Below, piece by piece: positions 8,315-18,889 of a DNA stretch of 64,000 bases. Below the pieces are notes generated by a model, which saw only the letters and a list, made by a program, of their open reading frames with translations, did no database searches and had not been told where the DNA came from. The position numbers and the translations under genes are program-made. This DNA is from Mesoflavibacter zeaxanthinifaciens DSM 18436 (GTDB lineage: Bacteria > Bacteroidota > Bacteroidia > Flavobacteriales > Flavobacteriaceae), in the NCBI RefSeq assembly GCF_000422365.1, contig NZ_AULQ01000006.1, positions 129,001 to 193,000 of the forward strand, read 5' to 3'. Numbering within the stretch: position 1 is the first letter of the stretch; every line of letters starts with the position of its first letter.

Positions 8315-11300
8315 ATGAAAAAAATATTTTTATCGGTTTTACTCTCAATTTTTGCTATAAGTATCTATGCCCAAGAGTATACCATTTCAGGAGTTGTGAC
8401 TAGTCAACAAGATGGATTACCACTTCCTACAGTTAGTGTTATTATAAAAAACACAACAAAAGGTACAGTTACCGATTTTGATGGTAACTATACAATTAGT
8501 AATGTCCAAAAAGGAGAGACATTAGTGTTTTCTTACATAGGATTTGAAACTAAAGAAGTTGTTGTTAATAATTCTAATGCTATAAATGTAACTTTAACAG
8601 AAAATGTTGAGTCACTATCAGAAGTTGTTGTAATTGGATACGGATCTCTTAAAAAACGTGAAGTAACAGGAGCAGTATCAACAGTAGGTTCTGAAGTCTT
8701 AGAAGAAATTAAACCTATTAAAGTAGAACAAGCACTACAAGGTACAGTTTCTGGTGTTAACGTAACCCAACAAGGTGGAGCACCAGGTGCAGGTTTGGAT
8801 ATTAGAATTAGAGGTATTTCTACAAACGGAGCAAACGGTCCTTTAGTTATTATTGATGGTTACCAAGGAAATTTGGATATTTTAAACCCAAATGATATTG
8901 AAACTATTACAGTTTTAAAAGATGCTCAGGCTGCTATCTACGGTACAATAGGAGCAAATGGAGTAGTTTTGATTACAACTAAACAAGGTAGAAAAAACTC
9001 AGCTCCAAAAGTTTCTATTAATTCATATACTGGTTTTCAAGAAACCACAAGAAAGTTACCATTACTTAATGCTACAGAATATGCTCTACTTTTAAATGAA
9101 AGCTATGCTGCAGGCGGACAGGCTATACCTTTTCCAAATGTAACAGGATTAGGTACAGGAACCGATTGGCAAGAAGAAGTTTTTAATGAAGCTGTTCCTA
9201 TTATAAATCATGATTTTAATGTTTCTGGAGGATCAGAAAAAATAACATACTCCTTTAGTGGATCTCATTTATACCAACAAGGTATTATTGGACCTAAAAA
9301 AACAGACTTTAGACGTAATACAGCAAGATTGTCTTTAGGTGCAGATCTTTCAGATAAAATTAAAGTTAATGCTAATGTTATTTATACTTACTTAGATAGA
9401 GATGCGATTAATGATAACGGTTTAGGGTCTGTATTATTCAACGCAATTAATGCTCCTGCTACTTTATCTCCATATCAAACAAATGGTGATTTTTCTCTAG
9501 TACCAAATACACCAGGTTTAGGTATCGAGATTATAAATCCATTAGCTCAAATAGATAACACATTTAATGATTATGATTTAAAAAAATTAAATGGTACAGT
9601 ATCTTTAGATTATGATATTCATAAAAAAGTAAAGTTAACCAGTAGAATTGGTTTTAATACAAGTAACAGCGAAGGAAAGTCTTTTGCTAAAGAGATTGAT
9701 TATGGAGGTAAAGTCTTTGATGTACAAAGAAGTAGCGTGTCGCAAAATGCAATCAATGATAATAACTACTCACTAGATATTTTTGGAACCTATAACGATG
9801 TCTTTGCAGATAACCATAAAGTAACATTAACATTAGGGACTACTATCTTTAAAGAATTTGGTAATGGTCTTTTTGCAACTGGATTTGATATACCTAACAA
9901 CGATTGGGCATTTGCTGATATAGCGTTAGCTGAAGGAACAAGCGATGAAGGTGTTAGAGACGTTGGTTCTTATGCTTATGATGAAAGAAGACTATCTTAC
10001 TTTGGTAGGCTACAGTACGACTATAAGGGTAAATATTTATTCTCAGCAATGCTTAGAAGAGACTCTTCAACAAAGTTTGGACCAAATAACAGAACAGCAT
10101 ATTTTCCTTCTGTAACTGCAGGTTGGGTAATTTCTGATGAAGAATTTATGAATAACTCAAATTTTATAGACTTTTTAAAGCTAAGAGCTAGTTATGGTGT
10201 GTTAGGAAACGACCAAATAGGAAACAACGGTTACACAAGTCTATTAGAAGGAGAAGCAACTTATATTTTTGATGGATCTTTAGTAAATGGTCAAGCAATA
10301 GGTGTTTTGTCTAATCCAGATTTACAATGGGAAGAAGCTAAAAAACTAGATATTGGATTAGATTTAAAATTTTTAGGAGAAAAACTAAATGTTACAGCAG
10401 ACTATTTTATAAACAAAAGAGATAACCTGTTAATTCAAAATATAGCAACTTCAGGTATAACAGGTATAGCAGCTCCAGGTGCTGGATCACCAACGGTTAA
10501 TGCAGGTGAAGTAGAAAACAGAGGTTTTGAATTAGCATTAGGATATAGTGATAAGTTATCAGACAATTTTAAATTTAATGTAAATTACAATTTAACAACA
10601 TTAAAGAATACTGTATTAGAAGTTAATAATAGTACAGGATATCTTGAAGGTGGAGCTTTTGGTGTTGGTCAACCAGCACCATCAAGAATGGAAGTAGGTT
10701 TACCAATTGGATATTTTTATGGTTTTCAAACAAATGGAATTTTCCAAAACCAAGCAGAAGTAAACGCGCATCCATCTCAATCTGCTTTAGGTGCAGAAGC
10801 AGCTCCAGGAGATATTAGATTTGTTGATGTAAATGGTGATGGAGTAATTGATTTTGATGATAGGACAAACTTAGGAGACCCAATACCAGACGTAACAATG
10901 GGACTAAATTTAAGTTTAGATTATAAAAACTTCGATTTTAAAATGTACACGTTTGCTTCTATAGGAAACGATATGGTAAGAAACTACGAAAGAACTTTAT
11001 CTGATGTTAATAGACTTAATTATGTGTTAGATAGATGGACAGGAGAAGGAACAAGTAATACAGTACCAAGAGTAACTACAGCAGCAACTAGTAACAATGT
11101 GTTTTCAGATTATTTTGTAGAAGATGCATCTTTTGTTAGAATTCAAAACATTCAATTAGGTTACAGTTTACCAAGCAAAGTATTAGACAAATTAGGTATG
11201 ACTAAAATAAGACTTTACACAGCTGTAAATAATCTTTATACATTTACTAAATATAAAGGATATGACCCAGGAGCTTCAAACGGAGCACCAATTGGCGGAG

Positions 11301-11365
11301 GTATAGATTACGGTTTTTATCCTATACCTAGAACTTACATTCTTGGTTTAAATCTTAACTTTTAA
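8315..11365 (+). CDS. susC: SusC-like TonB-dependent receptor (glucan oligosaccharide import)
   Basis: 1016 residues. Signal peptide MKKIFLSVLLSIFAISIYAQ, then a carboxypeptidase-D regulatory-like domain (about 23-98; GTVTDFDGNYTI), a plug with the SusC marker VVVIGYGSLKKREVTGAV, and a 22-strand barrel ending in LGLNLNF with the terminal aromatic residue. It forms the outer-membrane channel that pairs with the SusD lid encoded 11 bp downstream. The neighbouring GH16 and GH3 enzymes indicate laminarin or a similar beta-1,3-glucan as cargo. A TAATTTTG -7-like element at 8284-8291 lies upstream, but its -33 partner is unclear. Confidence 0.95.
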   Translation: MKKIFLSVLLSIFAISIYAQEYTISGVVTSQQDGLPLPTVSVIIKNTTKGTVTDFDGNYTISNVQKGETLVFSYIGFETKEVVVNNSNAINVTLTENVESLSEVVVIGYGSLKKREVTGAVSTVGSEVLEEIKPIKVEQALQGTVSGVNVTQQGGAPGAGLDIRIRGISTNGANGPLVIIDGYQGNLDILNPNDIETITVLKDAQAAIYGTIGANGVVLITTKQGRKNSAPKVSINSYTGFQETTRKLPLLNATEYALLLNESYAAGGQAIPFPNVTGLGTGTDWQEEVFNEAVPIINHDFNVSGGSEKITYSFSGSHLYQQGIIGPKKTDFRRNTARLSLGADLSDKIKVNANVIYTYLDRDAINDNGLGSVLFNAINAPATLSPYQTNGDFSLVPNTPGLGIEIINPLAQIDNTFNDYDLKKLNGTVSLDYDIHKKVKLTSRIGFNTSNSEGKSFAKEIDYGGKVFDVQRSSVSQNAINDNNYSLDIFGTYNDVFADNHKVTLTLGTTIFKEFGNGLFATGFDIPNNDWAFADIALAEGTSDEGVRDVGSYAYDERRLSYFGRLQYDYKGKYLFSAMLRRDSSTKFGPNNRTAYFPSVTAGWVISDEEFMNNSNFIDFLKLRASYGVLGNDQIGNNGYTSLLEGEATYIFDGSLVNGQAIGVLSNPDLQWEEAKKLDIGLDLKFLGEKLNVTADYFINKRDNLLIQNIATSGITGIAAPGAGSPTVNAGEVENRGFELALGYSDKLSDNFKFNVNYNLTTLKNTVLEVNNSTGYLEGGAFGVGQPAPSRMEVGLPIGYFYGFQTNGIFQNQAEVNAHPSQSALGAEAAPGDIRFVDVNGDGVIDFDDRTNLGDPIPDVTMGLNLSLDYKNFDFKMYTFASIGNDMVRNYERTLSDVNRLNYVLDRWTGEGTSNTVPRVTTAATSNNVFSDYFVEDASFVRIQNIQLGYSLPSKVLDKLGMTKIRLYTAVNNLYTFTKYKGYDPGASNGAPIGGGIDYGFYPIPRTYILGLNLNF

Positions 11366-11376
11366 AAAAAAGAATT

Positions 11377-12840
11377 ATGAAAAATTATAAAAATATACTT
11401 TACGCTTTTACTGTATTAGTAGGCTTCGCTGCTTGTTCAGATGACTTTGTAGAGCGTGAGCCAGTTTACTCAATTGGATCAGAAAATTATTTTAATTCAG
11501 AAACAGATTATTATAATGCTTTAGTAGGCGCATACGATTTATTACAATCTACCTACGTAAATGTCATGTTAGGAGAAATAGCTTCTAATAATACACTTTG
11601 TGGCGGAGAAAGCGCTACAGATGTTATTGGTTTTCAGCAAATAGATGACATGACACATACACCTGTTAATAGTAACTTAAAAAATATTTGGGATTGGATG
11701 TTTGCAGGTGTTAATAGAGCAAATTACATTTTAGAATTTCAAGATAAAACAGACTTTGAAGGTAAAGAAGTTATTATTGCCGAAACTCGTTTTTTAAGAG
11801 CTTATTATTATTTTGAGTTAGTAAAATGGTTTGGTCCAGTGCCTTTAAAAGAAACAAGATTTGAACTAGGAGACGAAACTTCAATACCAAGATCTCCAGT
11901 GTCAGATGTATATGGTTTAATAGAATCAGATTTACAATATGCAATAAATAATTTAGAGTATACAGCACCACAAATAGGACGTGTAACTAAAGGTGCAGCA
12001 CAAGCATTATTAGGTAAAGCTTATTTGTATCAAGATAAATTTTCAGATGCAGCTAATGTGTTAGATAATTTAATTCAATTTGGTCCTTATGATTTGGTTG
12101 ATGATTACAATACAATTTTTGAAAATGCAGGAGAAAATGGTATAGAATCTGTTTTTGAAGTTCAATATACAGATGCAGAAGGAGCAGGATTTGGATGTCT
12201 TCAATGTAGTGAAGGTAACGTAGCTGTTGGTTTTAACGGAATCCGTAACTACGATGGTCCAGTGTTTGATTCTGGTTTTAGCTTTAATGTGCCTACACAA
12301 GATGTAGTTGACGAGTTTGAAGCAGGAGACTTAAGAAAAGATGTGGCTATTTTAGATATCGAAGCTTGGGCAAATACTACTGGCGCAACTTACGGTACAG
12401 GATATGAACACACAGGTTATTTTAATAGAAAATATATTGCTAGACAAGGAGATGCAAATCTTGGTGATCAAAATCTTACTAACCCAAATAATTATAGAGC
12501 TATTCGTTTTGCAGATGTGCTTTTAATGGCTGCAGAAGCTTTTAATAGAAGCGGAATTGACGATACAAAAGCACAATTATATTTAAACAGAGTCAGAGAA
12601 CGTGCTTTTGGGGATACATCTCACAATGTAACAGTAACAGGTACAGCTCTAACAGATGCAATTTATCATGAAAGACGTGTAGAATTAGTTGGAGAAGGAC
12701 ATCATTTCTTTGATCTAGTTCGTACAGGAAGAGGAAACCAAATTCCAGGTTTCACTTCTAATAAAAATGAATTATTTCCAATACCAATTGAAGAAATTCA
12801 ATTTTCAAATGGTAATTGGCAACAAAACCCAGGTTATTAA
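11377..12840 (+). CDS. susD: SusD/RagB-family surface glycan-binding lipoprotein
   Basis: 487 residues. The lipoprotein signal ends in GFAAC, followed by the acidic SDD typical of surface-exported Bacteroidota lipoproteins. The N-terminal half has SusD TPR-like helices (SETDYYNALVGAYDLL, ETRFLRAYYYFELVKWFG) and the C-terminal part holds the RagB/SusD signature (AIRFADVLLMAAEAFNR, YHERRVELVGEGHHFFDLVR). It should cap the SusC barrel and capture oligosaccharides at the cell surface. Spacing to susC is 11 bp and to the next gene 17 bp, so they are one operon. Confidence 0.95.
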   Translation: MKNYKNILYAFTVLVGFAACSDDFVEREPVYSIGSENYFNSETDYYNALVGAYDLLQSTYVNVMLGEIASNNTLCGGESATDVIGFQQIDDMTHTPVNSNLKNIWDWMFAGVNRANYILEFQDKTDFEGKEVIIAETRFLRAYYYFELVKWFGPVPLKETRFELGDETSIPRSPVSDVYGLIESDLQYAINNLEYTAPQIGRVTKGAAQALLGKAYLYQDKFSDAANVLDNLIQFGPYDLVDDYNTIFENAGENGIESVFEVQYTDAEGAGFGCLQCSEGNVAVGFNGIRNYDGPVFDSGFSFNVPTQDVVDEFEAGDLRKDVAILDIEAWANTTGATYGTGYEHTGYFNRKYIARQGDANLGDQNLTNPNNYRAIRFADVLLMAAEAFNRSGIDDTKAQLYLNRVRERAFGDTSHNVTVTGTALTDAIYHERRVELVGEGHHFFDLVRTGRGNQIPGFTSNKNELFPIPIEEIQFSNGNWQQNPGY

Positions 12841-12857
12841 TTAAAAAAATTAGAAAA

Positions 12858-14909
12858 ATGAAAAATTTTAAGTACATCCTTACATCTTTTTTGGCTGTTT
12901 TGTTAGTGTTTACATGTGCTAATGAAGATGATGATACAAACTATGTAAATCAAATAGAAGCACCAAAAAATGTTTCGGCATTAATAACCGTAACACAAGA
13001 TAATACAGGCTTGGTAACAATTACACCATTAGGAGAAGGTGTAGTAAGTTTTAAAGTAAACTATGGTGACGGTTCTGAGTTGTCAGAAGATTTAAATCCA
13101 GGAGAAAGTACACAGCATACATATGAAGAAGGCGTGTATAACGCTATTATTGTCGCTACAGGATTAAACGGAAAAACAACATCCGTAACACAAGAAGTAG
13201 TTGTGTCTTTTCAAGCACCACAAAATTTAGTAGTTACTATAGAAAATGATGCGACTATATCTAAGCAAGTAAACATTAATGCAAACGCTGATTTTGCATT
13301 GTCTTACGAGGTTAATTTTGGTGATGGTAGTGATCCTATTATGACTAATTTTGAAGAGCCTTACAGTTATCAGTACACAGATGCAGGTATTTATACAATT
13401 ACAGTAACAGCTTTTAGTGCTGCTATCGAAACTACTGTTTACACGGAAGAATTTGAAGTAACAGCTATACTTCAACCCTTAAATGCAGCTCCTTCACAAC
13501 CAGCAAGAGCAGATGCAGATGTCATTTCAATTTATTCTGGATATTACACAGACATTTCTGGTACAGATTATTATCCTAATTGGGGACAAGCAACAACTTT
13601 TAATGAGTTAGATATCAATGGAGATGCTACTATTCAATATAGTAACTTAAATTATCAAGGTATACAATATGGAGAAACTGTTGATGCTTCAGCAATGGAA
13701 TATTTACATATTGATGTATGGACAACTGATGCACCAAATATTCAAGTATTTCCTATAAGTATCGCTACAGGAGAGCAACAAGTAACTTTAGACTTAGTAG
13801 CAGACCAATGGAATAGTTTTGATATTCCTATATCAGATTTTACTTCTCAAGGCTTATCAATGAACGATATCCATCAGTTTAAATTTGTAGGGTCTGGTAC
13901 TGTATTTATAGACAATTTATATTATTATCGTGCACCAACAGTTCAAAATACATTAGAAGGAACTTGGAAAATGGTAGAAGAAGCAGGCGCATTAGGTGTA
14001 GGACCAGCAGTAGGAGATACAAGCTGGTGGAATTGTGATGCTACTTGTGTTACAGATCGTGCATGTTATTATGATGATACTTATGTATTTAATCCAGACG
14101 GAACATTTAATAATGTTTTAGGTGCTCAAACTTGGGTTGAAGGCTGGCAAGGCGGAAGCGATGCTTGTGGTACTCCAGTAGCACCATATGATGGGTCAGC
14201 TTCTGCAACTTACACATACGATAGTGCTGCAGGAACAGTAACGTTAAATGGTACAGGAGCCTATATAGGTTTAGCTAAAGCTAATAATGCAGGAGAATTA
14301 CCAAACGTAGCAGTACCAAGTTCAATAACTTATAATGTAACGTTTTTAGACGCTAATACAATTAGTGTTTATGTAGAATCTGGCGCTGGTGTATTCTGGC
14401 AATATAAATTAGAAAGAGTTGGAGCAACTTCATCACCAATTGAAGGAACTTGGAAGATGGCAGAAGAAGCTGGCGCATTAGGAGTTGGACCAGCAGTAGG
14501 AGATACAAGTTGGTGGAATTGTGATGATGCTTGTGTAACAGAAAGAGCGTGTTATTACGATGATACATATGTGTTTAATTCTGACGGAAGTTTTAGTAAT
14601 GTATTAGGAACAGACACTTGGGTTGAAGGTTGGCAAGGTGGTAGCGATGCTTGTGGTACACCAGTAGCTCCTTATGATGGTTCTGCGTCTGCAACTTACA
14701 CTTATGATAGCGCAGCAGGAACCGTGACTGTTAACGGTACAGGTGCTTACATCGGTTTAGCTAAAGCAAATAATGCAGGAGAATTGCCAAATGTTGCTGT
14801 GCCAACTTCAATTACTTACAATGTAACATTTGTTGATGCAAATACAATGACTGTTTATGTAGAAGCTGGTGCTGGAGTTTTCTGGCAATATAAGCTTGTT
14901 AAAATTTAA
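12858..14909 (+). CDS. PKD-containing surface glycan-binding lipoprotein with duplicated C-terminal module
   Basis: 683 residues from the ATG at 12858; a frame-open ATG at 12816 lies inside susD and gives no signal peptide. The lipoprotein signal ends in LLVFTC. Two PKD-like domains (about 28-215; NYGDGSE, NFGDGSD) are followed by a beta-rich segment (about 220-360; EYLHIDVWTTDAPN) resembling a carbohydrate-binding fold. Two near-identical modules of about 155 residues follow (367-521 and 529-683), each with EEAGALGVGPAVGDTSWW and GGSDACGTPVAPYDG. No catalytic motif is seen. Its SusE/F-like position indicates surface capture of the glucan. The shared module also appears in simplified form in the next gene. 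Confidence 0.85.
   Translation: MKNFKYILTSFLAVLLVFTCANEDDDTNYVNQIEAPKNVSALITVTQDNTGLVTITPLGEGVVSFKVNYGDGSELSEDLNPGESTQHTYEEGVYNAIIVATGLNGKTTSVTQEVVVSFQAPQNLVVTIENDATISKQVNINANADFALSYEVNFGDGSDPIMTNFEEPYSYQYTDAGIYTITVTAFSAAIETTVYTEEFEVTAILQPLNAAPSQPARADADVISIYSGYYTDISGTDYYPNWGQATTFNELDINGDATIQYSNLNYQGIQYGETVDASAMEYLHIDVWTTDAPNIQVFPISIATGEQQVTLDLVADQWNSFDIPISDFTSQGLSMNDIHQFKFVGSGTVFIDNLYYYRAPTVQNTLEGTWKMVEEAGALGVGPAVGDTSWWNCDATCVTDRACYYDDTYVFNPDGTFNNVLGAQTWVEGWQGGSDACGTPVAPYDGSASATYTYDSAAGTVTLNGTGAYIGLAKANNAGELPNVAVPSSITYNVTFLDANTISVYVESGAGVFWQYKLERVGATSSPIEGTWKMAEEAGALGVGPAVGDTSWWNCDDACVTERACYYDDTYVFNSDGSFSNVLGTDTWVEGWQGGSDACGTPVAPYDGSASATYTYDSAAGTVTVNGTGAYIGLAKANNAGELPNVAVPTSITYNVTFVDANTMTVYVEAGAGVFWQYKLVKI
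13956..14906 (+). repeat. Tandem duplication of a 155-residue glycan-binding module
   Basis: The unit starting at 13956 recurs at 14442, a period of 486 bp (162 codons). The two copies are nearly identical in protein and highly similar in DNA, with scattered synonymous changes, which points to a fairly recent in-frame duplication. Copy 1 spans about 13956-14420 and copy 2 14442-14906. Confidence 0.92.
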
Positions 14910-14917
14910 AAATTACT

Positions 14918-16585
14918 ATGATGAAAAATCTAAAAATAAATCTATTATTCATTCTAGCGTTATCACTTTTCACCTTTAGTTGTCAAGAAGATGATGCAGA
15001 ATTTGGAGAAATAACTGCACCAACTAATTTACAAATTAGTGCCGAAATTATTGGCGTAGATGCAAATAACCCTAACGGTGATGGAAGTGGTATGGTAATA
15101 TTAACTGCAACAGCAGATAATGCTATTACCTATAATTTTGAATTTGGAGACGGACAAAATGGCGTTTTTCCATCAGGAGTAGCAAATCATCGATTTAGTT
15201 TAGTAGGTTTAAATTCTTATAACGTTGTTGTAAGTGCAATAGGAAGAGGAGGAAACGCAACAACAGGAACCATAACTATTGATGTATTTAGTTCTTTTGA
15301 CGATTTAGAAGCTAAACAATTACTATCAGGAGGAGCTGGTAGTTCTAAAATATGGTATTGGGCAGCAGCAGAAACGGCTCATTTAGGAGTTGGACCTGCT
15401 AATGGCTCAATCGGTGAAGGATATTGGTATCCGCAATGGTATGCAGCACAACCTTTTGAAAAAGCTGGTTCTGACGAAAGTAGTTGTATTTATGAAGACC
15501 AATTAGTTTTTTCTTTAGATACAAACGATCAATTAACATATCAACTTAATAACAACGGACAAACTTACTTTAATGGAGCTTACGAGTCTGTTGTTGGAGG
15601 AAGTGCAGGTTATGACTTTTGTTATGACTTTGATACATCAGGAACAAGTATAGTTTCTCTTGCGCCAACTTCTGTAGATTGGAGTACTGTACCAGACCCA
15701 GATTTTACATCTAGAGGAACAGTAATGAACTTTTCTAACGGCAATTTTATGGGATACTATGTAGGGGCATCTAGTTATGAAATTATCGAGTTAACATCGT
15801 CTTTATTAAAAGTTAGATGTATAGATTCTCAAAACCCAGATTTAGCATGGTATCATACCTTTACAACGCAAGAACCAACACAAGGATTTACTTCAGATTA
15901 TAATACACTTGCTTGGCAAGACGAATTTGATGTAGATGGTGCTCCAGACCCAACAAAATGGACTTATGATTTAGGAACTGGTGTAGATGGATGGGGAAAT
16001 CAAGAAGCTCAATCTTACACAAACAACTCTGAAAATGTTGAGGTTTCTAACGGAAACTTAATAATAACAGCAATTAATACAGGTTCTGGTTACACATCTG
16101 CAAGAATTAAATCAGAAAATCTGTATGAGTTTACTTACGGAAGAGTGGAAGTAAGAGCAAAATTACCAACTGGTGGCGGAACTTGGCCTGCAATTTGGAT
16201 GCTTGGTGCTAATTATGATACAAATGCTTGGCCAGCTTGTGGAGAAATAGATATTATGGAACATGTAGGGAATGATCAAAATACAATTCACGGATCTTTA
16301 CATTATCCAGAAGCTTTTGCAGGTAATGCAGACACAGGATCTACTACAGTAGACACAGCTAGTACAGAGTTTCATAATTATACAGTAGAATGGTCTCCGA
16401 CAGCAATAAAATTTGTTGTAGATGATGTAGTGTATCATACCTATGCTAATACAGGATCTTCGCCATTTAATAGTGATTTCTTCTTGATTTTAAATGTAGC
16501 TATGGGCGGAACTTTTGGAGGCGATATTGATCCAGCCTTTACACAAAGCTCTATGGAAATTGATTATGTAAGAGTATACGAATAG
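14918..16585 (+). CDS. GH16 endo-beta-1,3-glucanase (laminarinase) lipoprotein with PKD domain
   Basis: 555 residues if the first of two adjacent ATGs is used (14918 or 14921). The lipoprotein signal ends in LFTFSC. A PKD-like domain (about 40-125; FEFGDGQNG) and a middle beta module (about 135-315) with AHLGVGPANG, echoing the modules of the upstream binding protein, precede the GH16 domain (about 320-555). The catalytic motif GEIDIMEHVG gives nucleophile E443, D445 and acid/base E448. GH16 enzymes with this motif cut beta-1,3-glucans such as laminarin. Lipid anchoring after SCQEDD suggests display on the cell surface. Confidence 0.94.
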   Translation: MMKNLKINLLFILALSLFTFSCQEDDAEFGEITAPTNLQISAEIIGVDANNPNGDGSGMVILTATADNAITYNFEFGDGQNGVFPSGVANHRFSLVGLNSYNVVVSAIGRGGNATTGTITIDVFSSFDDLEAKQLLSGGAGSSKIWYWAAAETAHLGVGPANGSIGEGYWYPQWYAAQPFEKAGSDESSCIYEDQLVFSLDTNDQLTYQLNNNGQTYFNGAYESVVGGSAGYDFCYDFDTSGTSIVSLAPTSVDWSTVPDPDFTSRGTVMNFSNGNFMGYYVGASSYEIIELTSSLLKVRCIDSQNPDLAWYHTFTTQEPTQGFTSDYNTLAWQDEFDVDGAPDPTKWTYDLGTGVDGWGNQEAQSYTNNSENVEVSNGNLIITAINTGSGYTSARIKSENLYEFTYGRVEVRAKLPTGGGTWPAIWMLGANYDTNAWPACGEIDIMEHVGNDQNTIHGSLHYPEAFAGNADTGSTTVDTASTEFHNYTVEWSPTAIKFVVDDVVYHTYANTGSSPFNSDFFLILNVAMGGTFGGDIDPAFTQSSMEIDYVRVYE

Positions 16586-16588
16586 AAA

Positions 16589-18889
16589 ATGAAATATAAT
16601 ATATTAAACGCACTATTGATTTGTGTTATTTTCTTTACATCTTGTAAAAACAGTAACGAGAGTAACCAGTCAGTAAACGATATTAAAACCTCTAAATCTC
16701 TTTCTATTGAAGATAAGGTTGAAGCTTTGCTTTCTAAAATGACTTTAGAAGAAAAAATTGGCCAAATGAATCAATATAATGGGTTTTGGGATGTAACAGG
16801 ACCTGCGCCTTCAGATGGAGAAGCCGAAATAAAATATGAGCATCTTCGTAAAGGTTATGTAGGTTCAATGATTAACGTAAAAGGCGTTAAAGATGTCAGA
16901 GCTGTTCAAAAAATAGCAGTTGAAGAATCTAGATTAGGTATTCCTTTAATTATAGGTTTTGATGTTATTCATGGGTTTAAAACTACAAGTCCAATCCCTT
17001 TAGCAGAAGCAGCAAGCTGGGATTTAGAAGCTATAAAAAGCTCTGCTGAAGTTGCCGCTAAAGAAGCTGCAGCATCAGGTATTAATTGGACGTTTGCTCC
17101 AATGGTAGATATATCTAGAGATGCACGTTGGGGACGTGTTATGGAAGGCGCAGGAGAAGATCCGTTTTTAGGTTCAAAAATCGGGGTAGCTAGAGTACAA
17201 GGTTTCCAAGGAGAAGATTTATCATCACCATTAACCATAGCAGCTTGTGCTAAACATTTTGCAGGTTATGGATTTGCAGAGTCTGGTAAAGACTATAATA
17301 CTGTAGATGTAGGTACTTCAACTTTAAATAATATTATTTTACCTCCTTTTAAAGCAGCTTCAGATGCAGGAGTTAGAACATTTATGAATTCTTTTAACGA
17401 GTTAAACGGAATTCCAGCAACAGGTAACAAAATGTTACAAAGAGACATCTTAAAAGAAAAATGGAATTTTGATGGATTTGTAGTTTCAGATTGGGGATCA
17501 ATAGCAGAAATGATTGCACATGGGTACGCTAAAGACGGAAAAGAAGCTGCAAAATATGCTGCAAATGCTGGCTCTGATATGGACATGGAATCGTATTTAT
17601 ACGTAGAACATTTAGCTGCTTTAGTTAAAGAAGGTGAGGTAGATGAAGCCTTAATTGACGATGCAGTAAGACGTATTCTTAAAGTTAAATTTGAATTAGG
17701 ATTATTTGATGATCCTTATAAATATTGTAATGAAGATAGAGAAAAAGAAATTATAGGTAGCGAAGCTATTAATAACACCGTTTTAGATGTTGCAAAAAAA
17801 TCTATAGTTCTTTTAAAAAATCAAAATCAGTTATTACCTTTAAAAAAAGAAGGTCAAAAAATAGCAGTTATTGGTGCATTAGCAGACGATAAAACAAGTC
17901 CTTTAGGAAACTGGAGATTAGCTGCAGAAGAAGGTTCTGCTATTTCACTTTTAGAAGGTTTAAAAAACTATACAGGTAATATAATTACATACGCTAAAGG
18001 CGCAGATGTAATTATAGAAAACACATCATTTGCCAAAGAAGTAAAAATTAATGAAGATGATACTTCTGGTTTTGCAGAAGCTTTAGCTTTAGCAAAATCT
18101 TCGGATGTTGTAATTATGGTTTTAGGAGAACACGGTATGCAATCTGGTGAAGGTAGAAGTAGAGCAAACCTTAGTCTTCCAGGCGTTCAACAGCAACTTT
18201 TAGAAGCTGTTTACAAAGTAAATAAAAACATAGTTTTAGTATTACATAATGGTAGACCATTAGCAATAGATTGGGCAGATCAAAATATACCTTCAATTTT
18301 AGAAGTATGGCAATTAGGTAGTCAAAGTGGTAATGCAATAGCGCAAGTCCTATTTGGTGATTATAATCCAAGTGGTAAATTACCAATGACGTTTCCTAAA
18401 AACGTCAATCAAGTCCCTATTTATTATAATTATAAAAGTACAGGAAGACCAAACATGCCAGCACCTGATGAGGTATTTTGGTCGCATTATTCAGATCAAA
18501 CCAACCAACCGCTATATCCATTTGGTTTCGGTTTAAGTTACACGACGTTTAAATATGACAATTTAAAAGTAGAAAATACTTTTAGTGAAAATAAAACGGT
18601 TAAAGTTTCTGTTGAAATCACCAATACAGGTAATTACAAAGGAAAAGAAGTAACTCAATTGTATATAAGAGACTTATTTGCAAGTGTAACAAGACCTATA
18701 AGAGAGTTAAAAGGTTTTGAAATGATCGAATTAGAACCAAATCAAACAAAAACTGTAACTTTTACTTTAACAGAAAATGAACTTGGGTTCTATGATAATT
18801 TAGGTGAATTTATTGTTGAAAAAGGAGATTTCAAAGTATTTGTTGGAGGAGATTCTTCAGCAAAATTATCATCAGAATTTAAAATTTAA
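16589..18889 (+). CDS. GH3 beta-glucosidase lipoprotein (BglX-like)
   Basis: 766 residues. Signal ends in IFFTSC, so probably a periplasmic or membrane-anchored lipoprotein. The N-terminal TIM barrel (about 45-375) contains KHFAGYG and the nucleophile motif VVSDWGS with D301. The alpha/beta sandwich (about 395-625) has LLKNQNQLLPL and GEHGMQSGEGRS near the expected acid/base region, and a fibronectin-III-like domain closes the protein (about 675-755; KEVTQLYIRD). It should release glucose from laminari-oligosaccharides made by the flanking GH16 enzymes. It starts 3 bp after the GH16 stop, and its own stop abuts the next ATG (TAAATG). Confidence 0.94.
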   Translation: MKYNILNALLICVIFFTSCKNSNESNQSVNDIKTSKSLSIEDKVEALLSKMTLEEKIGQMNQYNGFWDVTGPAPSDGEAEIKYEHLRKGYVGSMINVKGVKDVRAVQKIAVEESRLGIPLIIGFDVIHGFKTTSPIPLAEAASWDLEAIKSSAEVAAKEAAASGINWTFAPMVDISRDARWGRVMEGAGEDPFLGSKIGVARVQGFQGEDLSSPLTIAACAKHFAGYGFAESGKDYNTVDVGTSTLNNIILPPFKAASDAGVRTFMNSFNELNGIPATGNKMLQRDILKEKWNFDGFVVSDWGSIAEMIAHGYAKDGKEAAKYAANAGSDMDMESYLYVEHLAALVKEGEVDEALIDDAVRRILKVKFELGLFDDPYKYCNEDREKEIIGSEAINNTVLDVAKKSIVLLKNQNQLLPLKKEGQKIAVIGALADDKTSPLGNWRLAAEEGSAISLLEGLKNYTGNIITYAKGADVIIENTSFAKEVKINEDDTSGFAEALALAKSSDVVIMVLGEHGMQSGEGRSRANLSLPGVQQQLLEAVYKVNKNIVLVLHNGRPLAIDWADQNIPSILEVWQLGSQSGNAIAQVLFGDYNPSGKLPMTFPKNVNQVPIYYNYKSTGRPNMPAPDEVFWSHYSDQTNQPLYPFGFGLSYTTFKYDNLKVENTFSENKTVKVSVEITNTGNYKGKEVTQLYIRDLFASVTRPIRELKGFEMIELEPNQTKTVTFTLTENELGFYDNLGEFIVEKGDFKVFVGGDSSAKLSSEFKI

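Noticed and set aside
13227-13475. Minus-strand open frame within the glycan-binding protein
   Set aside because: Antisense shadow with Cys/Ile-rich composition typical of reversed AT-rich codons.
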